This document shows positions 36,907 through 48,862 of a stretch of DNA of 64,000 bases, in pieces. The stretch comes from Lagopus muta. Lineage: Eukaryota > Chordata > Aves > Galliformes > Phasianidae. Under the pieces are notes generated by a model that had not been told where the DNA came from, ran no database searches, and was given only the letters and a program-made list of their open reading frames with translations. A program made the translations under genes and the position numbers. The DNA lies in NCBI RefSeq assembly GCF_023343835.1, contig NC_064439.1, positions 40,107,508-40,171,507 of the forward strand, given 5' to 3'. Within the stretch, counting starts at the first letter, position 1. Each line of letters begins with the position of its first letter.

Positions 36907-39900
36907 CTCATCCTAAGAAGGAAGCCCATCAGAACTCCATTAGAATCTATTCATGGCATTTTGGACATCCGCTGAAGACCAACAGCCACCAAGTGTCCAC
37001 TCAGCAATCTGCTTGGGCTATTAGTGCAGAGAGTGAACTGAGGAGAGGATGGCGGGGAGAGAGCCTGGGCAACACCTCCTCCCTCAGCTACACTGGCTCT
37101 TGGAGGGATGGCTGCTGTAGCCCAGGCTCATCTCATAGTAGTGCCTTCTGCTGCACCACTTGCAAGAGCTGCAGCCTGAGCAGCGCCTTGCAATCATCTC
37201 CCCATTTAACTTTGGTATTGAGAGGAGGATGAAGCCACCCAAAATGCTGTGGCCCTTGTCTCCCTGTTGCAGCCTGCGCAGCCTGAGCTGGCCGAGCTTG
37301 CCCTGCCTACGTCTGGATGAAGAAGCTGCAAGATGTCTATCTGCCTTGAAAGGCTGCCTGCTTAATGACATTTGCAGGGAAAACGATTTGTCACTGTAAA
37401 GCTGTCTGGACAGGGTGAGCCATGGAAAATGGCTGAAAAACAACTTTCTACTGGAAGATTTTGATGCAGTGCCTCTGGCTGCTCAACCAGAAGTGCTTCC
37501 TCACTGCCACTTTACAAGTGATATTTCAGCTTAGAGCTGGAGGAAAGGGCTGTCAGTGCAGAAAACCTGTCTGCAGAAAGCAGCTGGCCTTAGTCCTGGG
37601 ATGTTCAGGTACCTCGGAGTCTTTCCTGTCCCTTTGCCAGGCAGGGGAGAGGAAACCTGCTTCATTATCCTGAGAGCTAATCTCCTAGATGTTTCCAGGA
37701 GCAGTAGGGAATGCTGCTCTCCTGCAGCATCAGCATGAGGAGTCCCCACATCCCTCACCCTCTGCTCCCTCCTCCAGCTCTCACCACTGCCCATCCAGTG
37801 CTACAGTGTGGGACTGCATGCTGAGCCAGGTATCCCCCCTGCTTTCTCCACACTCCATGATTTTGTGCTTTATTTACCCTCCAGTTTCCCTAATTCCGCA
37901 GGCACAGAGGCTGTGTGCCTCCAGAAGATACCAAGCTGATGTCCTCATCGCTGCATCTGCTTCATGAGGCACGTTGGGTTTTCAAAGAGACTGCACTAAG
38001 GCAGAGGACTTGATCTCTCTGTGTCCTTCTAAGCAAGGCTGTCCTGAAAGGTTATCGTTTAACCCACATGCTGATTGCAGGTCATTTCATCCAAGATGAA
38101 TGGTGAACAAGCTAGAAAAAGTGCTGTGCAAGGTAGTAGGAAATAATGGCTTACACACTGCAGTGTCATATGCCTCATTCATATACATATGTATCAGCCC
38201 AAATGCCTTGTATTTACTGAACACTTTAAGAGATGAGGAGCACACAGGCTAGAAGCTGAAAGGAAAATTTAGTATCACATTTAAATGGTGACTTGGGGAC
38301 TTGTTGGCATAACTTCCAGTGTGCTGGCTGGGTGTGCACAGCAAGGAAGCTTCACTCAGAAGCGTGGGGACGAGTGAGGCTCCAGGAGGGGGCAAGGCTG
38401 GGACTGGCAGTGGGGAGGAAGTGGCTTTGAGCTGGGATGGGTGGGTGGACCAAACCCATGACAATCATTACATACAGACCAACAAAAGAAGACTCTGTTG
38501 TGAAAGAGAGGGGCTCTGAAGGAAACTGCACAGCCATCCCTCTAGCACCCTCATGGCTCTGACCTTCTGTTGCACAGCAATAAGACTGGGTAGGAAGGAC
38601 CCCTCTAGATGGGGCCTGATGCTCCCAGCAGTGTGGCAAATGCAGCTCATCCAAAGTGCTGGTGGGACCTGAGCACTCTGCATTGGTAAGAAGCGACCAC
38701 AACACCACTTTTCTGAGGATGATTTGCAAAGTCAATTTTTAAATATTTAGTAAATAATCTGCCTTCTAGAAAGAAAACCCAAAATGCAATCCAAAGTGTT
38801 TTCCTTCCTAGTAAGGAAGAAATATTCTGCTCACTTTAAACAGCAAGATGTTTCTGTCTGTTTTGAGATTATTGACCATGATCTACTCCTGACATAGAGT
38901 AGATGTAATTTGATTGAAGAATTGCAAGTAATTAATGCCCATTGCTCAGTGTTTTATGTGACTATGTGCACACATTTGTTTTAATATACCTCAGCCAAAC
39001 AATGGTAGGGGAGAATAGTCCTTATCTCGGTATCATCAGATTTCATCAAAGTACTTCTATTCCTGTCCTAATTTCTTTGATAGGCACACAGGAACTTGCT
39101 TAGACAAGGAAGGCAAATCCTATACTACTGGATACAGGATACAAACACTGTTCCTGGCTGCTCTACATTATTATCCAAATATTTTTCTGCTCAAGACCAG
39201 TTCCAGTAGAAGTAGCTCATCAACAGTGAAGGGGAAGCCCCTGGAAAGTACTAGCATGACTCAGCCTGGAGTTGACTCTTTTTGGTTAATCACCTCTTTT
39301 TGTGTGAGGAAACTCACACACTGAGAGAACAGGAAGCCTGCATTGTTACCCTGAGAGCTCCCCCCTTACAAAACCTTCTCTCCCGCTCCCAACACCAAAA
39401 CACAGAGGCACATTTGCTGCTCTGTCTCCCATCATTGAGATATCATTTAGTATTAAGACACAGAGGACCAGGGGCCTTAGAGGCGACAAGGGAAGATTTA
39501 CAGTGCAGTTGCTGTCAGCTGCTTTGGTCTAATTAAGCAGCTCCTGCTTCCCTGACACGGTTCCAGTGCGCTGGAGCTTGACTTGCTGGGGTTTAGGGAA
39601 GGCTCCTAGCCACTCGCTGTTACTAATGCCTTCGCCCCGCAGTGTGACCGGCTGAAATAAGCTATAAAACCTGTCACTGCGCTCTCACCCCTTTGCCAGC
39701 AGCTGATTCCACCTTCAATGGATGCCTGGATGCCCCTACCAGCACCAACACATCCCACAGGGCAGCGTGGCACATGTGGGGAGCAGGATGTGGGGCCACC
39801 ACCAACCTCAGACTTTCTATGGAGATGTGGGCACTTCTCTTGTCAGAGCAGGCAAAAGGGTGCTGGAGGTGAAGGAGTGCTCTGGAGGACCCATCAGGAG

Positions 39901-40094
39901 GTCTTCTCCTCACAGCCCTGTGTTACTGGGACAGGGGTTCCTTCCCCAGTCAACGGGAGCTGCTCTGTCTAGATCCCAATTCCTACATATTCTTAATAGA
40001 ACCAACTGACCTGCCAGCAGTGCACAGCTCACTCAGCCTGCTTTTTCAAGTTGGACAGGTCACAGTTTAAGTAAATGTGTCTATTAGCCTCAGT

Positions 40095-40200
40095 TGTCTA
40101 AATTAGTTCTGATTACAGCTTATTATTTGCTTCTCATTAACAAATTGGCTGCTGTTAGTCATCAGCACACAAGCCACCTAATTGGCTGTTTGCATCATAT
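40095..40200. promoter_or_regulatory. candidate conserved non-coding element
   Basis: AT-rich stretch with repeated factor-like motifs: TAAATTAG, TGATTACAGC, CTCATTAAC, AATTGGCTG at 40143-40151 and again at 40180-40188, and an octamer-like TTTGCAT. The texture resembles vertebrate developmental enhancers. This is judged by eye only. Confidence 0.25.
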
Positions 40201-42626
40201 GTTGTTCCCCCATTCCCTCATTGGATGAGCTAAATTTTATTAAGCAGCAACCTTCTTCCTCTCTGTTTGCAGATGATGCGCGAACATTCGTAGCAACTTG
40301 GCACTTCTGTTGTGAGATAATAAAAGAGCTTTTCAAAATGCCAGGAAAGGAAATCCAGTGTGAATACCCTCACAAATATTTACTTGTGCTTGTGTTTGCA
40401 ATGTTTTATTGTGTCATGGATTTAATGATGCCATTTATCAAATAATTATGATTGCTCTCTTTAATGATTTCAAATTTAACTGAGTAATTTCCCCAAATAT
40501 CTATCAAAATTAAAAGAAAATTTCAGTTCTTCTGCAACAGAGCTTCTGGTTGTGCAGCAAAAGAAAAAAAGTATATTTTGTAAAAATAGGAAAAAAGCAT
40601 TTGCATTTGGAACTTCACCACAGGTTCCTGAGCAGTGAGGATAAGGTGAATGTCCAGGCTCAGACCCTCTCCCTGGCAGTGGCTGAACATCTGCCAGTTG
40701 CAATGACTGAGGCTCCATCCATGGTCACTGGACTGAAAGAGAGGGGCTGCAAAGATCCCTCAGTATTCAAGGGATCCAACCCAGATCTATGCAAAAGCAG
40801 CAAGAAGGGGCAGTTCATGTTCTGAATGGATGCTTGGGGAGCTTCGGAGTGAGGAACTGATCTCCAAAATACCCAAGTTTCACTGGAATTGTGCTCAGTC
40901 AGGCACTGCAAAATCACAACCTGGAAATTTTTAATCTTATTAAAATGGAGATGCTGCCCTCTTCCAAATTACCATTTTGACTCATATGCTGTACCAGCTC
41001 GTATTCCCAAGCAACGCAACAAATGTGGATCTCAGGCAGTCACATTCCCTTCGCTACTTCTGAAGCACCCAAATCTTCGAAGCAAGAAGTATTTCCTCCA
41101 GCTGTCTGTGCATGAAGCTGATTTATGGCTAGTTTTCTGTTCAAACCACTGTAATTTCACGAAATGATAGCAGTATTGATTCCAGCAAGAGTTTCACTCT
41201 GCTGAAACTACCAGGGCAGAGGGACTAAATGGAGCCTTGGAGTGAATAATATAGCCTTCCACTTTATCAATTTCATTTGCTTTGCTCCCCACCTTCACTT
41301 AACAACCTACATCTCTTCTTTCCTTCCTATGTTTTCCTGTAAGGCCTTTTGCTGTGGCTCACAGATGTATGTAGCAGAGCGTATTTTCTTACCTGGGAAC
41401 TCTGAGCAGCAGCAAAATGCAGCCTGAGGGATGGGCAGAGCGTTGCAATCTCAGAGCTGTTCACATTGATGCACTGTGGGGAGCTGTGTACAGAATCCAG
41501 AGAATTTGAGCGCTGGCCCTGGAAGATACTGAATTATGGATGTTATTAGTGAATTATATATATTTTAAATGAATGGGAGAAAGAAAAAGATATTTCTGGC
41601 TTAGTTTTTCTTAAAGCAACAAGAGGACAAAAGTATTTGCAGGGAAGAATGAAGAAGTTCTCAATTGTGAGTCAGCTTCTGCTCTCAGTTACACTGATAG
41701 GAGAAAAGATAAACTTTTCAGAAGACAGTGAAAGTGCTTGGGCATAAAATTGGTTTGAGGTCAGCAGTAAAACTACAAATACGCAAACACCTGTGTAGGA
41801 AAGAAACACAGGGGTTTGGTGACATTCCTGGAACAGGAATGAAAACTGTAGATTAAATATGCACACATGTCATCTGTTCTCCTTCTGTGCAGGTGTTGCT
41901 ATGTTTCCATTTCTAAAACCAGAATGAAGAAAACAGGAGACACAAAAGCTTCAGTGGCACTCCTAATTCAGCCATAGGCACAGAAGAATGTCAGCATAAA
42001 TCTGCAGACACTCACCCAGTTACTGAAACTGCTGCTTCTGCATTTACTTTCCGTGTAGTTACTGACTTCGAGAAAGAAGTTTCAGAAGACCAGAGGGATA
42101 GAAAGGTGTTAGGAATAAACAGCAAACAGAAAAACTAACAAAAGCATAAATATTTTTCTGAGCAAATTGGCTGCATAGATTTTTTATGAGCACCTTCAAA
42201 TCTGCAAATGAGCTACTCAAAACTCTGTAAGTGTATGATAGGTTCAGAAAACAAGATAAAACAAGAGGCAGTGGTAAAATCCAAGTGCTGATGCTGCCAT
42301 TTGGAGATCAGAAGCATCTTGGAGCTAGGTACCAATAAGGAACAGCCTCCAAACTGCCCCAAAACACCTGCCTGCACTGGCATTTTTATCTCTGAGCATC
42401 CTCAAGAGCAGAACACTTGCAAAAGCCACGCAATAAAGCCCACAGAGGTGATGCTTCAATCAGGGCTGATACCACCATGGGGCCAGGTGTAGAAGTGAGG
42501 CATCCCTGTAACTCTGTGATGGAGCCCTGCAGCTCCTGGCTTGGAGGAGCAGCCACATTGGGATGCAGGGTGGAGAACACTGCTTGAGAGCCAAGCCAAG
42601 TGTGAAATTAATATTTCCTTTACGGT

Positions 42627-42691
42627 AAAAAAAAAAAGAAAAAAAGAAAAAAAAAGAAAAAAAAAAGAGAAAAAAGATGACTAAAAAAAAA
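42627..42691 (+). repeat. A-rich simple repeat with regular G interruptions
   Basis: About 65 bp of A runs broken by single G, then GAGA, GATGACT and a final A run. One of three A-rich tracts within 1 kb. Confidence 0.95.
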
Positions 42692-43171
42692 TGCCTGTAA
42701 TATTGGAATAAATGCAAACTTGAGTTGGAACCAGGCTTTGAATCTGCTGCCTTGGCTGGGCCCTGTAGAACAGCATACCAGCAAAGAGGTCAGCACAAGC
42801 CCCACCACTGCACAGTGACACCCCACCTGCAGCCAAGGTGGAACTGTAGATCCCGAGTTCTCAGCTCCTCAGAAAAACCTCACTGCAAAGAACAGAGAGA
42901 GACCACACTGCTCTCCAAAACCCCTGCAATGGATTAACTCCTGCCCCCATAGTCTGAGCACCACTTGCCAGGAACTGAGGTGCTAAGAGACATTGCAGAA
43001 AGCTGGCCTGGCTTTAAAAGGACCTTTCATTTTCTATCCCATCACCTGTCAAGCTCCATAGTGGCTCAGCCATACCAAAGCACAGCTCTGCTTTGAGAAG
43101 CTGTGATCCCCTGCAAAGGCAGCAAGCTGCTCCTCCTCTCCATTACAGATCTGCCAGTTTGTCAAGGGAGG

Positions 43172-43189
43172 AAAAAAAAAAAAAAAAAA
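43172..43189 (+). repeat. poly-A tract, 18 bp
   Basis: Uninterrupted run of 18 A, flanked by GGAGG and GGAAG. Confidence 0.95.
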
Positions 43190-43536
43190 GGAAGAATTTA
43201 TTTTTTCGCTTTAGCTCCTGTTTCAGAGTCAGCACTACCAAGGCAGGAGCTGGACTCCCCATCACTTATTCCCACGTTGATGAGGGGGTCAAAGCTGTCA
43301 CACAAGTGCTGCTGCAGGGAGGTTTTAGGTCTACCAGAGCATGATGCACTGTGTCTACTTTTCCAGAAATCACAGCAGTGGAGGAGTTTAGCAGGAGCAG
43401 GTAGCTGGAGTTAGGGGTGTGCAGGCGTCCCATCGTATCTTGGTCCACTCTCACTCTTCTCCTTCCCTCAGTGTACCCTGAGGCCTTTAAATTCCATGAA
43501 AACTCTTTAGAGAAAACAGTGCTTATTAGAAGAAAG

Positions 43537-43552
43537 AAAAAAAAAAAAAAAA
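43537..43552 (+). repeat. poly-A tract
   Basis: Sixteen A followed by CACAAAAG. Simple repeat. Confidence 0.95.
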
Positions 43553-43840
43553 CACAAAAGAAATGAAGGAAAATTTCCCCTTGATTGCTAATGTACTGAC
43601 GGCAGGACCCCTCCTCTGCAGCAGCACTTAATCAGCCCCCAGCATCTCTTCCCCCTAGCATCTCCTCATCACACAAATAGCCCTGATGATGACACAGCAG
43701 GGCCAGCTGGGTAGGGCCAGCTCCTAGTGAGTGCTGGTAGCCCTGCAAGGAGCAACTTGACTCCCAGCTGGAGTCAACCATGTGTTTGCCTTACTTACAT
43801 TTGAGAGTGGGAGACAAACAGCAGGAGTTCAGCACTGACC

Positions 43841-43886
43841 ACCCAAAATCATCCTGGCCTATGACCCAAAATCATCCTGGCCTATG
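43841..43886 (+). repeat. perfect 23-bp tandem duplication
   Basis: Two identical 23-bp units back to back (43841-43863 and 43864-43886), each beginning ACCCAAAATCATCC and ending GGCCTATG. The lack of any mismatch suggests a recent event. Confidence 0.97.
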
Positions 43887-46884
43887 ATCAAACTCAATCT
43901 TTCTTGTCCTCTAAAAAGCTTACCATTGATGCTTTGCATCCATATGGGTCTCTTTTCCCATTGTCAGCCAATCTCTCCAAATTGTGGTAGAAAGGCGGAG
44001 TCTTAATGCTTTCCTCTTAGCTTTTGTACCACAAATACCAGCATTTCCCTGCAATCATTGGGTAGTACCAGATTAAGGTAACTACCCTCCCAACTTTCCT
44101 GGAGGTTACATGATCACTGTCCCCATCTCCTTGGTATAAATGCCTCCAGTTGCTCAGCAACCTACACACCCAGATTCAATTAACTTTGATTACAATTACA
44201 GCCAGAATAGATCAGCCTGTGCTGTCAGAAGGAAAAGTGCTGTAGACCTGCAGGATGCTGTCCCCAAAGGGCTGCTGCAGCCTTCCCTGTGAGCCAGTGC
44301 TGCTCTCCTTTGCCTTTGATCATCTAATTAATAGATGGGAATGTGAAAATCGTGGGATATAGCTCCACAACTCCCTTAGCAGGCTTCCTGGCAGGGGGCA
44401 GCTCCAAGGACATCAATGGATGGTGGCTAGAGGTGGCCTGTCCCATGAGAACCGGGCCTGTGGGTGACTAAGCTGAAGGGTTATAGGCGTCTGGGTGATG
44501 CTTGTGGTCTTCTCTGGTAAAAATCTAAGTGAACAAGCAAATTGATTGTGAAGCAGCACCCCTGGCAGTGTAGGGTTGATTCTCTGGAGGAGAAGGAAGA
44601 GGAAGAGAAGGAGGCAAAAAGGGTAGCAGCTTTCTTCTCCCCACAGTCCCCTGGCCAGAAGACTTCTGCCAGTTTGATAGGTAGGAGCATCATTTATGGC
44701 AGGAATTGGCCAGAAGCAAATGACCATTCCCAAGTGGGAGCAGGGAAGGAAGTGTGGAGGCTCATTATGTTTAATGTGATTACTCTGGACTTACAGCAGT
44801 GTATGCGACAAAGCAATTTGGCCTTCTCTGTCTTCTCCCCTCCCTGCCTCAGTCTTTGAAGATGGAAGAACCTGATTGCGCTAGCCCACGATCCAAAGCA
44901 GCTCTATGTAGCTTCTTGAATGGAGACACTGCTCACCTCCCATGGGCAGCAGTAACATGGGAGAACACATATAAATAAATCAGCCCCGCATGTGGCCAAG
45001 GCTGCTGCTCGGGGCTGTTGCTGCAGTGTGAACACACAAACCTTGATGGCCAGCAAGGGCTTCCCTTTGCCCAACCCCACCACTGCACCTGGACGCCTTG
45101 GGACTCCCTGCCAAAGAGCCCTGTGTCTTGTGTGCCTTTGACTCACACTCCCGCTCCCTGATGACACATTTTGGTTCTGTGCAGCCTGCTCTGATCGCTT
45201 GCCTCAGCATCACATGTCAAATACAACTGAGCTTGCAAGGATGTGGGATTTGTCTTTCCTAACCGTATTCCTTCTGAGAGAAGTCTTTGCATAATCCACC
45301 TCTCAAATAGACTATTTTAGGTCTTGCTGTCTTCCTTGTCAAAAAGCTGCACAAGACTTTTCCTAGGATCGAATTGGACTTTCACACAACTTAATCTTGG
45401 CTTTCTCCTGTCCCTTGCTGTACTCTTTGCAAACATCTCACATCTCCGCTGGGCATTTGTTCCAGGAAGCTGTCCTGTCTCCAGAAATGCAGTGTTGGTG
45501 TTGCCAGCCCTCCAGTTTGCTTGCATCCCCTAAGCAATCTGTCGTCACCAAAGTCCTGCTCTGTGTACACCGCTCACTTTCTGATGATGAAGACAGCACT
45601 AGATGCTCAGTCCTTGCAGTCTGTCTGTGGCTGATTTGCCATCTCTGATCCTGTGTCTGATCCTGCTCACTACTTGGCTGGGAGCACCCAGAGCCTCCTG
45701 CTGTACTGGTGGCTCTTTGCTCTCATGATGCCCTTGAGTGGTGATGGAGGCATCCGGAACAAGATGCCTTGGCTGTACCTCTTGCCCCCTCCCTTTCCTC
45801 AGCACTAAGAGATGCCGTTCCTGGCCATGCCAGACACATGTATTAGCTGAGACTGCCTATTGAGGCTGCTGTCTATCCTCCATTTCCCTTTCAGGCATGA
45901 GTGTCCCCAGCATCTCAGATGCAGATAAACCCAACTTTGAGAATACGAAGGACTTTCAGTCTATTTAAATACTTATTTGCTAACACAAAAGTGAATGCCT
46001 TCGTAATTTAATGTTCTTCTGGAAGTAATTGTATAGAAGTCCTTTGTTTCTTTTCCGACTGTCAGATTCCATTTGTTTAATTTTGCTGTCGTGACACAAA
46101 GTGACAGAGCCCATTCTCCATTTCTACAGATAGCAAAACTCCAGGATTCTTCTCTCTGCATGGCCAGAAATTTATGTATTCTCCCCATTCACTCGTACAT
46201 CACTACTGTGGCAGATTACTGACCCCCTTAAGAATAAATGCATTTTAATACAGCTGACCCAGAAACCTCCCAAAGGGGAGATAAAGTGCAGCTTTGAGAA
46301 CCAACTGACTTTGCTGTAGCTTGGAGAAGAATAAAAGAAGGGTACAAAGCTGGCATTGCCTCAGTGACACACCATTTCCATCGACGAGCCTTCCTCCACA
46401 TCAACACTTCCTGCCTCTCAAATCCACCTTGTCCCAGGGTCGCATTCCCTGCTCTCTGGTGAAAAGGAGACTCCTGTGCGGGGCTTCCCATTACATTTTC
46501 TCAGAGACAGAGAGGCAGGGAGAGCATCCATCCACAGCAGCAGGGCTGTCCCAGGGACAGCAAAATACAGTTCAAGGGCAGCTGCCATTCCGTGTGTGCA
46601 AAGGTGGGGAGGGATGGGACAAGGTGGCTGCAGGAGGTGTGCTGCATGTGATGCTCCTATTGCATTAGCCTGGCTGGCAGCCTTCCTGGTGCTTCTCTTT
46701 AAAGATCATTTTTCAGAAGAAAGGAGAAATGCCATGCCATGAAATTGCAGATTCAACCCTCTTTGGAAGTGTGAAACTGCAGGATGCAGAAGAGAAATAT
46801 AATCTTTCTCTTTACAGAAGTGTTGAGATATTTTTCTCAAATTTCATATTTTCTCTATGTTTCAACAAGTTTTTCTGAGAGATT

Positions 46885-46957
46885 TCTATAATACATATAT
46901 ATTTATTATTATAATATATATAATTCTATATAATTTATCATTCTATAAAATAAAAAG
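46885..46957. repeat. AT-rich low-complexity stretch
   Basis: About 70 bp of A/T with TATA and ATT runs, almost without G or C. It is bracketed by similar GATTTCTATA words near 46881 and 46960. Confidence 0.9.
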
Positions 46958-47789
46958 GGATTTCTATAAAAAGCCTGAAGGACCTGCTCAGTCCTAAGTA
47001 CCAGGGCCCAGTAACACTTGTCTTGCTTAGAGGTTTCCAAGTTGCATGTTTGAGTCCCTACAGGTATCTCCAGTTTGGGGACCAAGTCTGCAGAGTACTG
47101 CAAATCGCTCAGCAGAAATTTGTGCTGCACAAGGTGACCCCGTCCAGTCATCATGTCATTCTAACACTTCCCCAGGCATCTTGAGTTCTTGATCTCAAGC
47201 AGATCCTGTTGCTATTGATCTTCTCATGCAGCACTGTGGGAGTTCCCGGGACAGTGCTTCACCCCAATGTGCTCTGCATCCACCCTAAAAGTGACCCAGC
47301 CTTCCAGGGCAGCAGGGTAGGCTCCTCTGATTCACACTTCCCATCCACACTTGGGGCTGAAAGCCAAGAGGAGAGAAAGAGCTGAGTTTCAGATCTCAGG
47401 TTGATTTTGCAGCATGGGCAAAAACCGCAAGCCAGCTTCTCCTCTTGTTTGTAGCTGAAGAACATTTGCCCTGGAAGCCCTTGGAAGAAAATAAACATGG
47501 TGCAATACAGAGCTGTTTGTACAATCAGTTTTCTGTGAAATGCTTCACTTCAAATGTTTGCAGAGACCCGGGTGGTGTTGGTTGTGCATGTGAATTTAGG
47601 GATGGCACCACACTGGGGTAATATATTTTTACCGAAGCTTCACTGGGGAATAAAGCAGGTAGCAAAGAAGGGTGTGATTCTGAGGGCCTCGCTCCTTCTC
47701 TCCTGTACAAACAAGTTTGCATGTATGAATATATATACATATATAGATGGGAGTTTATTTAGATCTGAGGCCCATTAGACAACCTGGCT

Positions 47790-47900
47790 TTAAGACCCAT
47801 GATGAGATTAATCGAGCGCGGTAATTACACATGCTTGAAAATTACTCAACAATTATACTTGACGTTACCAAGAATTTCCATGATGAATTACCTTAGGATT
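47790..47900. promoter_or_regulatory. candidate conserved non-coding element with CpGs
   Basis: Contains GAGATTAATCGAGCGCGG then TAATTACAC, AAAATTACTC, CAATTATAC and GACGTTACC. Several CpGs survive inside AT-rich DNA beside homeodomain-like cores. Regulatory role is inferred from motif texture only. Confidence 0.25.
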
Positions 47901-48280
47901 TCAATTCTGAAAGAGGTAAGGACAAGGTTAACAGAGGTTCTAGTTGGGAATCAGTTGAGCACCACATAATTATCCTGTGCTTATACAGGAGCTGCTATGT
48001 ATTTACTGCTGCTAGAGATCTTCGGACTTGTTGCAATGTAATTATTTCTGTTTTCTATTAAATGGAATTAATTCTATATGATAGGCTGGGATTCCCTGCT
48101 AAAATCCATGTGGGTTTTTTTGTGAGGCACTAAGATGTGGATCAAGATGCCAAATGTCAGGCATCTATTTGAGGAATTGCTATGGAAGTAGATTATCTGT
48201 TTTCAGAAAGCAAAGTATTTGAGATCTTTAAACATGTAGCATATGGAGTCAAAGCCTTTAATGGCTGAACTATAGAGAAG

Positions 48281-48395
48281 ATAGCCTGAAGTTGCACTAA
48301 GGGAGGTTCAGGTTGGATATTAGGAAGAAATTCTGTTCAGAAAGAGTGGTGAGATATTGGAACTGGCTGCCCAGAAAGGTGGTGGAGTCTCCATC
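48281..48395 (+). mobile_element. CR1 LINE, left half of an interrupted copy
   Basis: Plus-strand CR1 sequence including GGAGGTTCAGGTTGGATATT, CAGAAAGAGTGGTGAGATAT and GGTGGTGGAGTCTCCATC. It stops where a minus-strand CR1 begins and resumes at about 48744, so the two plus-strand pieces are one original copy. Confidence 0.9.
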
Positions 48396-48743
48396 ACAGA
48401 ATCACAGAATGGCCAGGGTTGGAAGGGACCTCAAGGATCATGAATCTCCAACCCCCCCCACCACAGGCAGGGCCACCAACTGCCACATTTAATACTAGAC
48501 CAGGCTGCCCAAGGGCCCCATGCAAGCTGGCCTTGAGCACTTCAGGGATGGGGCGTCCACCACCTCTCTGGGCAGCCTGTTCCAGCACCTTAGCACTCTC
48601 ATAGCAAAGAACTTCCCCCTGACATCCAACCTAAATCTTCCCTCCTTCAACCTAAAACCATTTCCTCATGTCCTACTGCTATCTACCCTTTCAAAGAGTT
48701 GACTCATTTCCTGTTTAGGTACTGAATGGCTGCAATGAGGTCA
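48396..48743 (-). mobile_element. CR1 LINE inserted into another CR1, opposite orientation
   Basis: Begins with CR1 3' octamers (ACAGAATCACAGAATGG on the plus strand) and GGTTGGAAGGGACCTCAAGG. It runs through CAGGCTGCCCAAGGGCCC, GGGCAGCCTGTTCCAGCACC and CATTTCCTCATGTCCTACTG to about GGCTGCAATGAGGTC. About 348 bp, 5'-truncated, and clearly younger than its host copy. Confidence 0.9.
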
Positions 48744-48862
48744 CCCTGCAGGTGATCAAGAACCATGTGGATGTGGCACTGAGGGACGTGGTCGGTGGGA
48801 ATGGTGAGGATGGTTTAGCAGTTGGTCTCTGTGGTCTTTCCAACCTTAATGATTCTATGACA
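48744..48862 (+). mobile_element. CR1 LINE, right half (3' end) of the interrupted copy
   Basis: Continues the copy broken at 48395 with GTGGATGTGGCACTGAGGGA, a GGTTTAGCAGTTGGTC region, GTCTTTCCAACCTTAATG and a single octamer ATTCTATG. It is the normal CR1 3' end. Confidence 0.9.

Larger units (their letters stand above)
36907..48280. other. non-coding, no gene recognised
   Basis: Unique sequence with A-rich tracts at 42.6-43.55 kb, a 23-bp duplication, an AT-rich tract near 46.9 kb and two enhancer-like patches near 40.1 and 47.8 kb. Confidence 0.65.
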
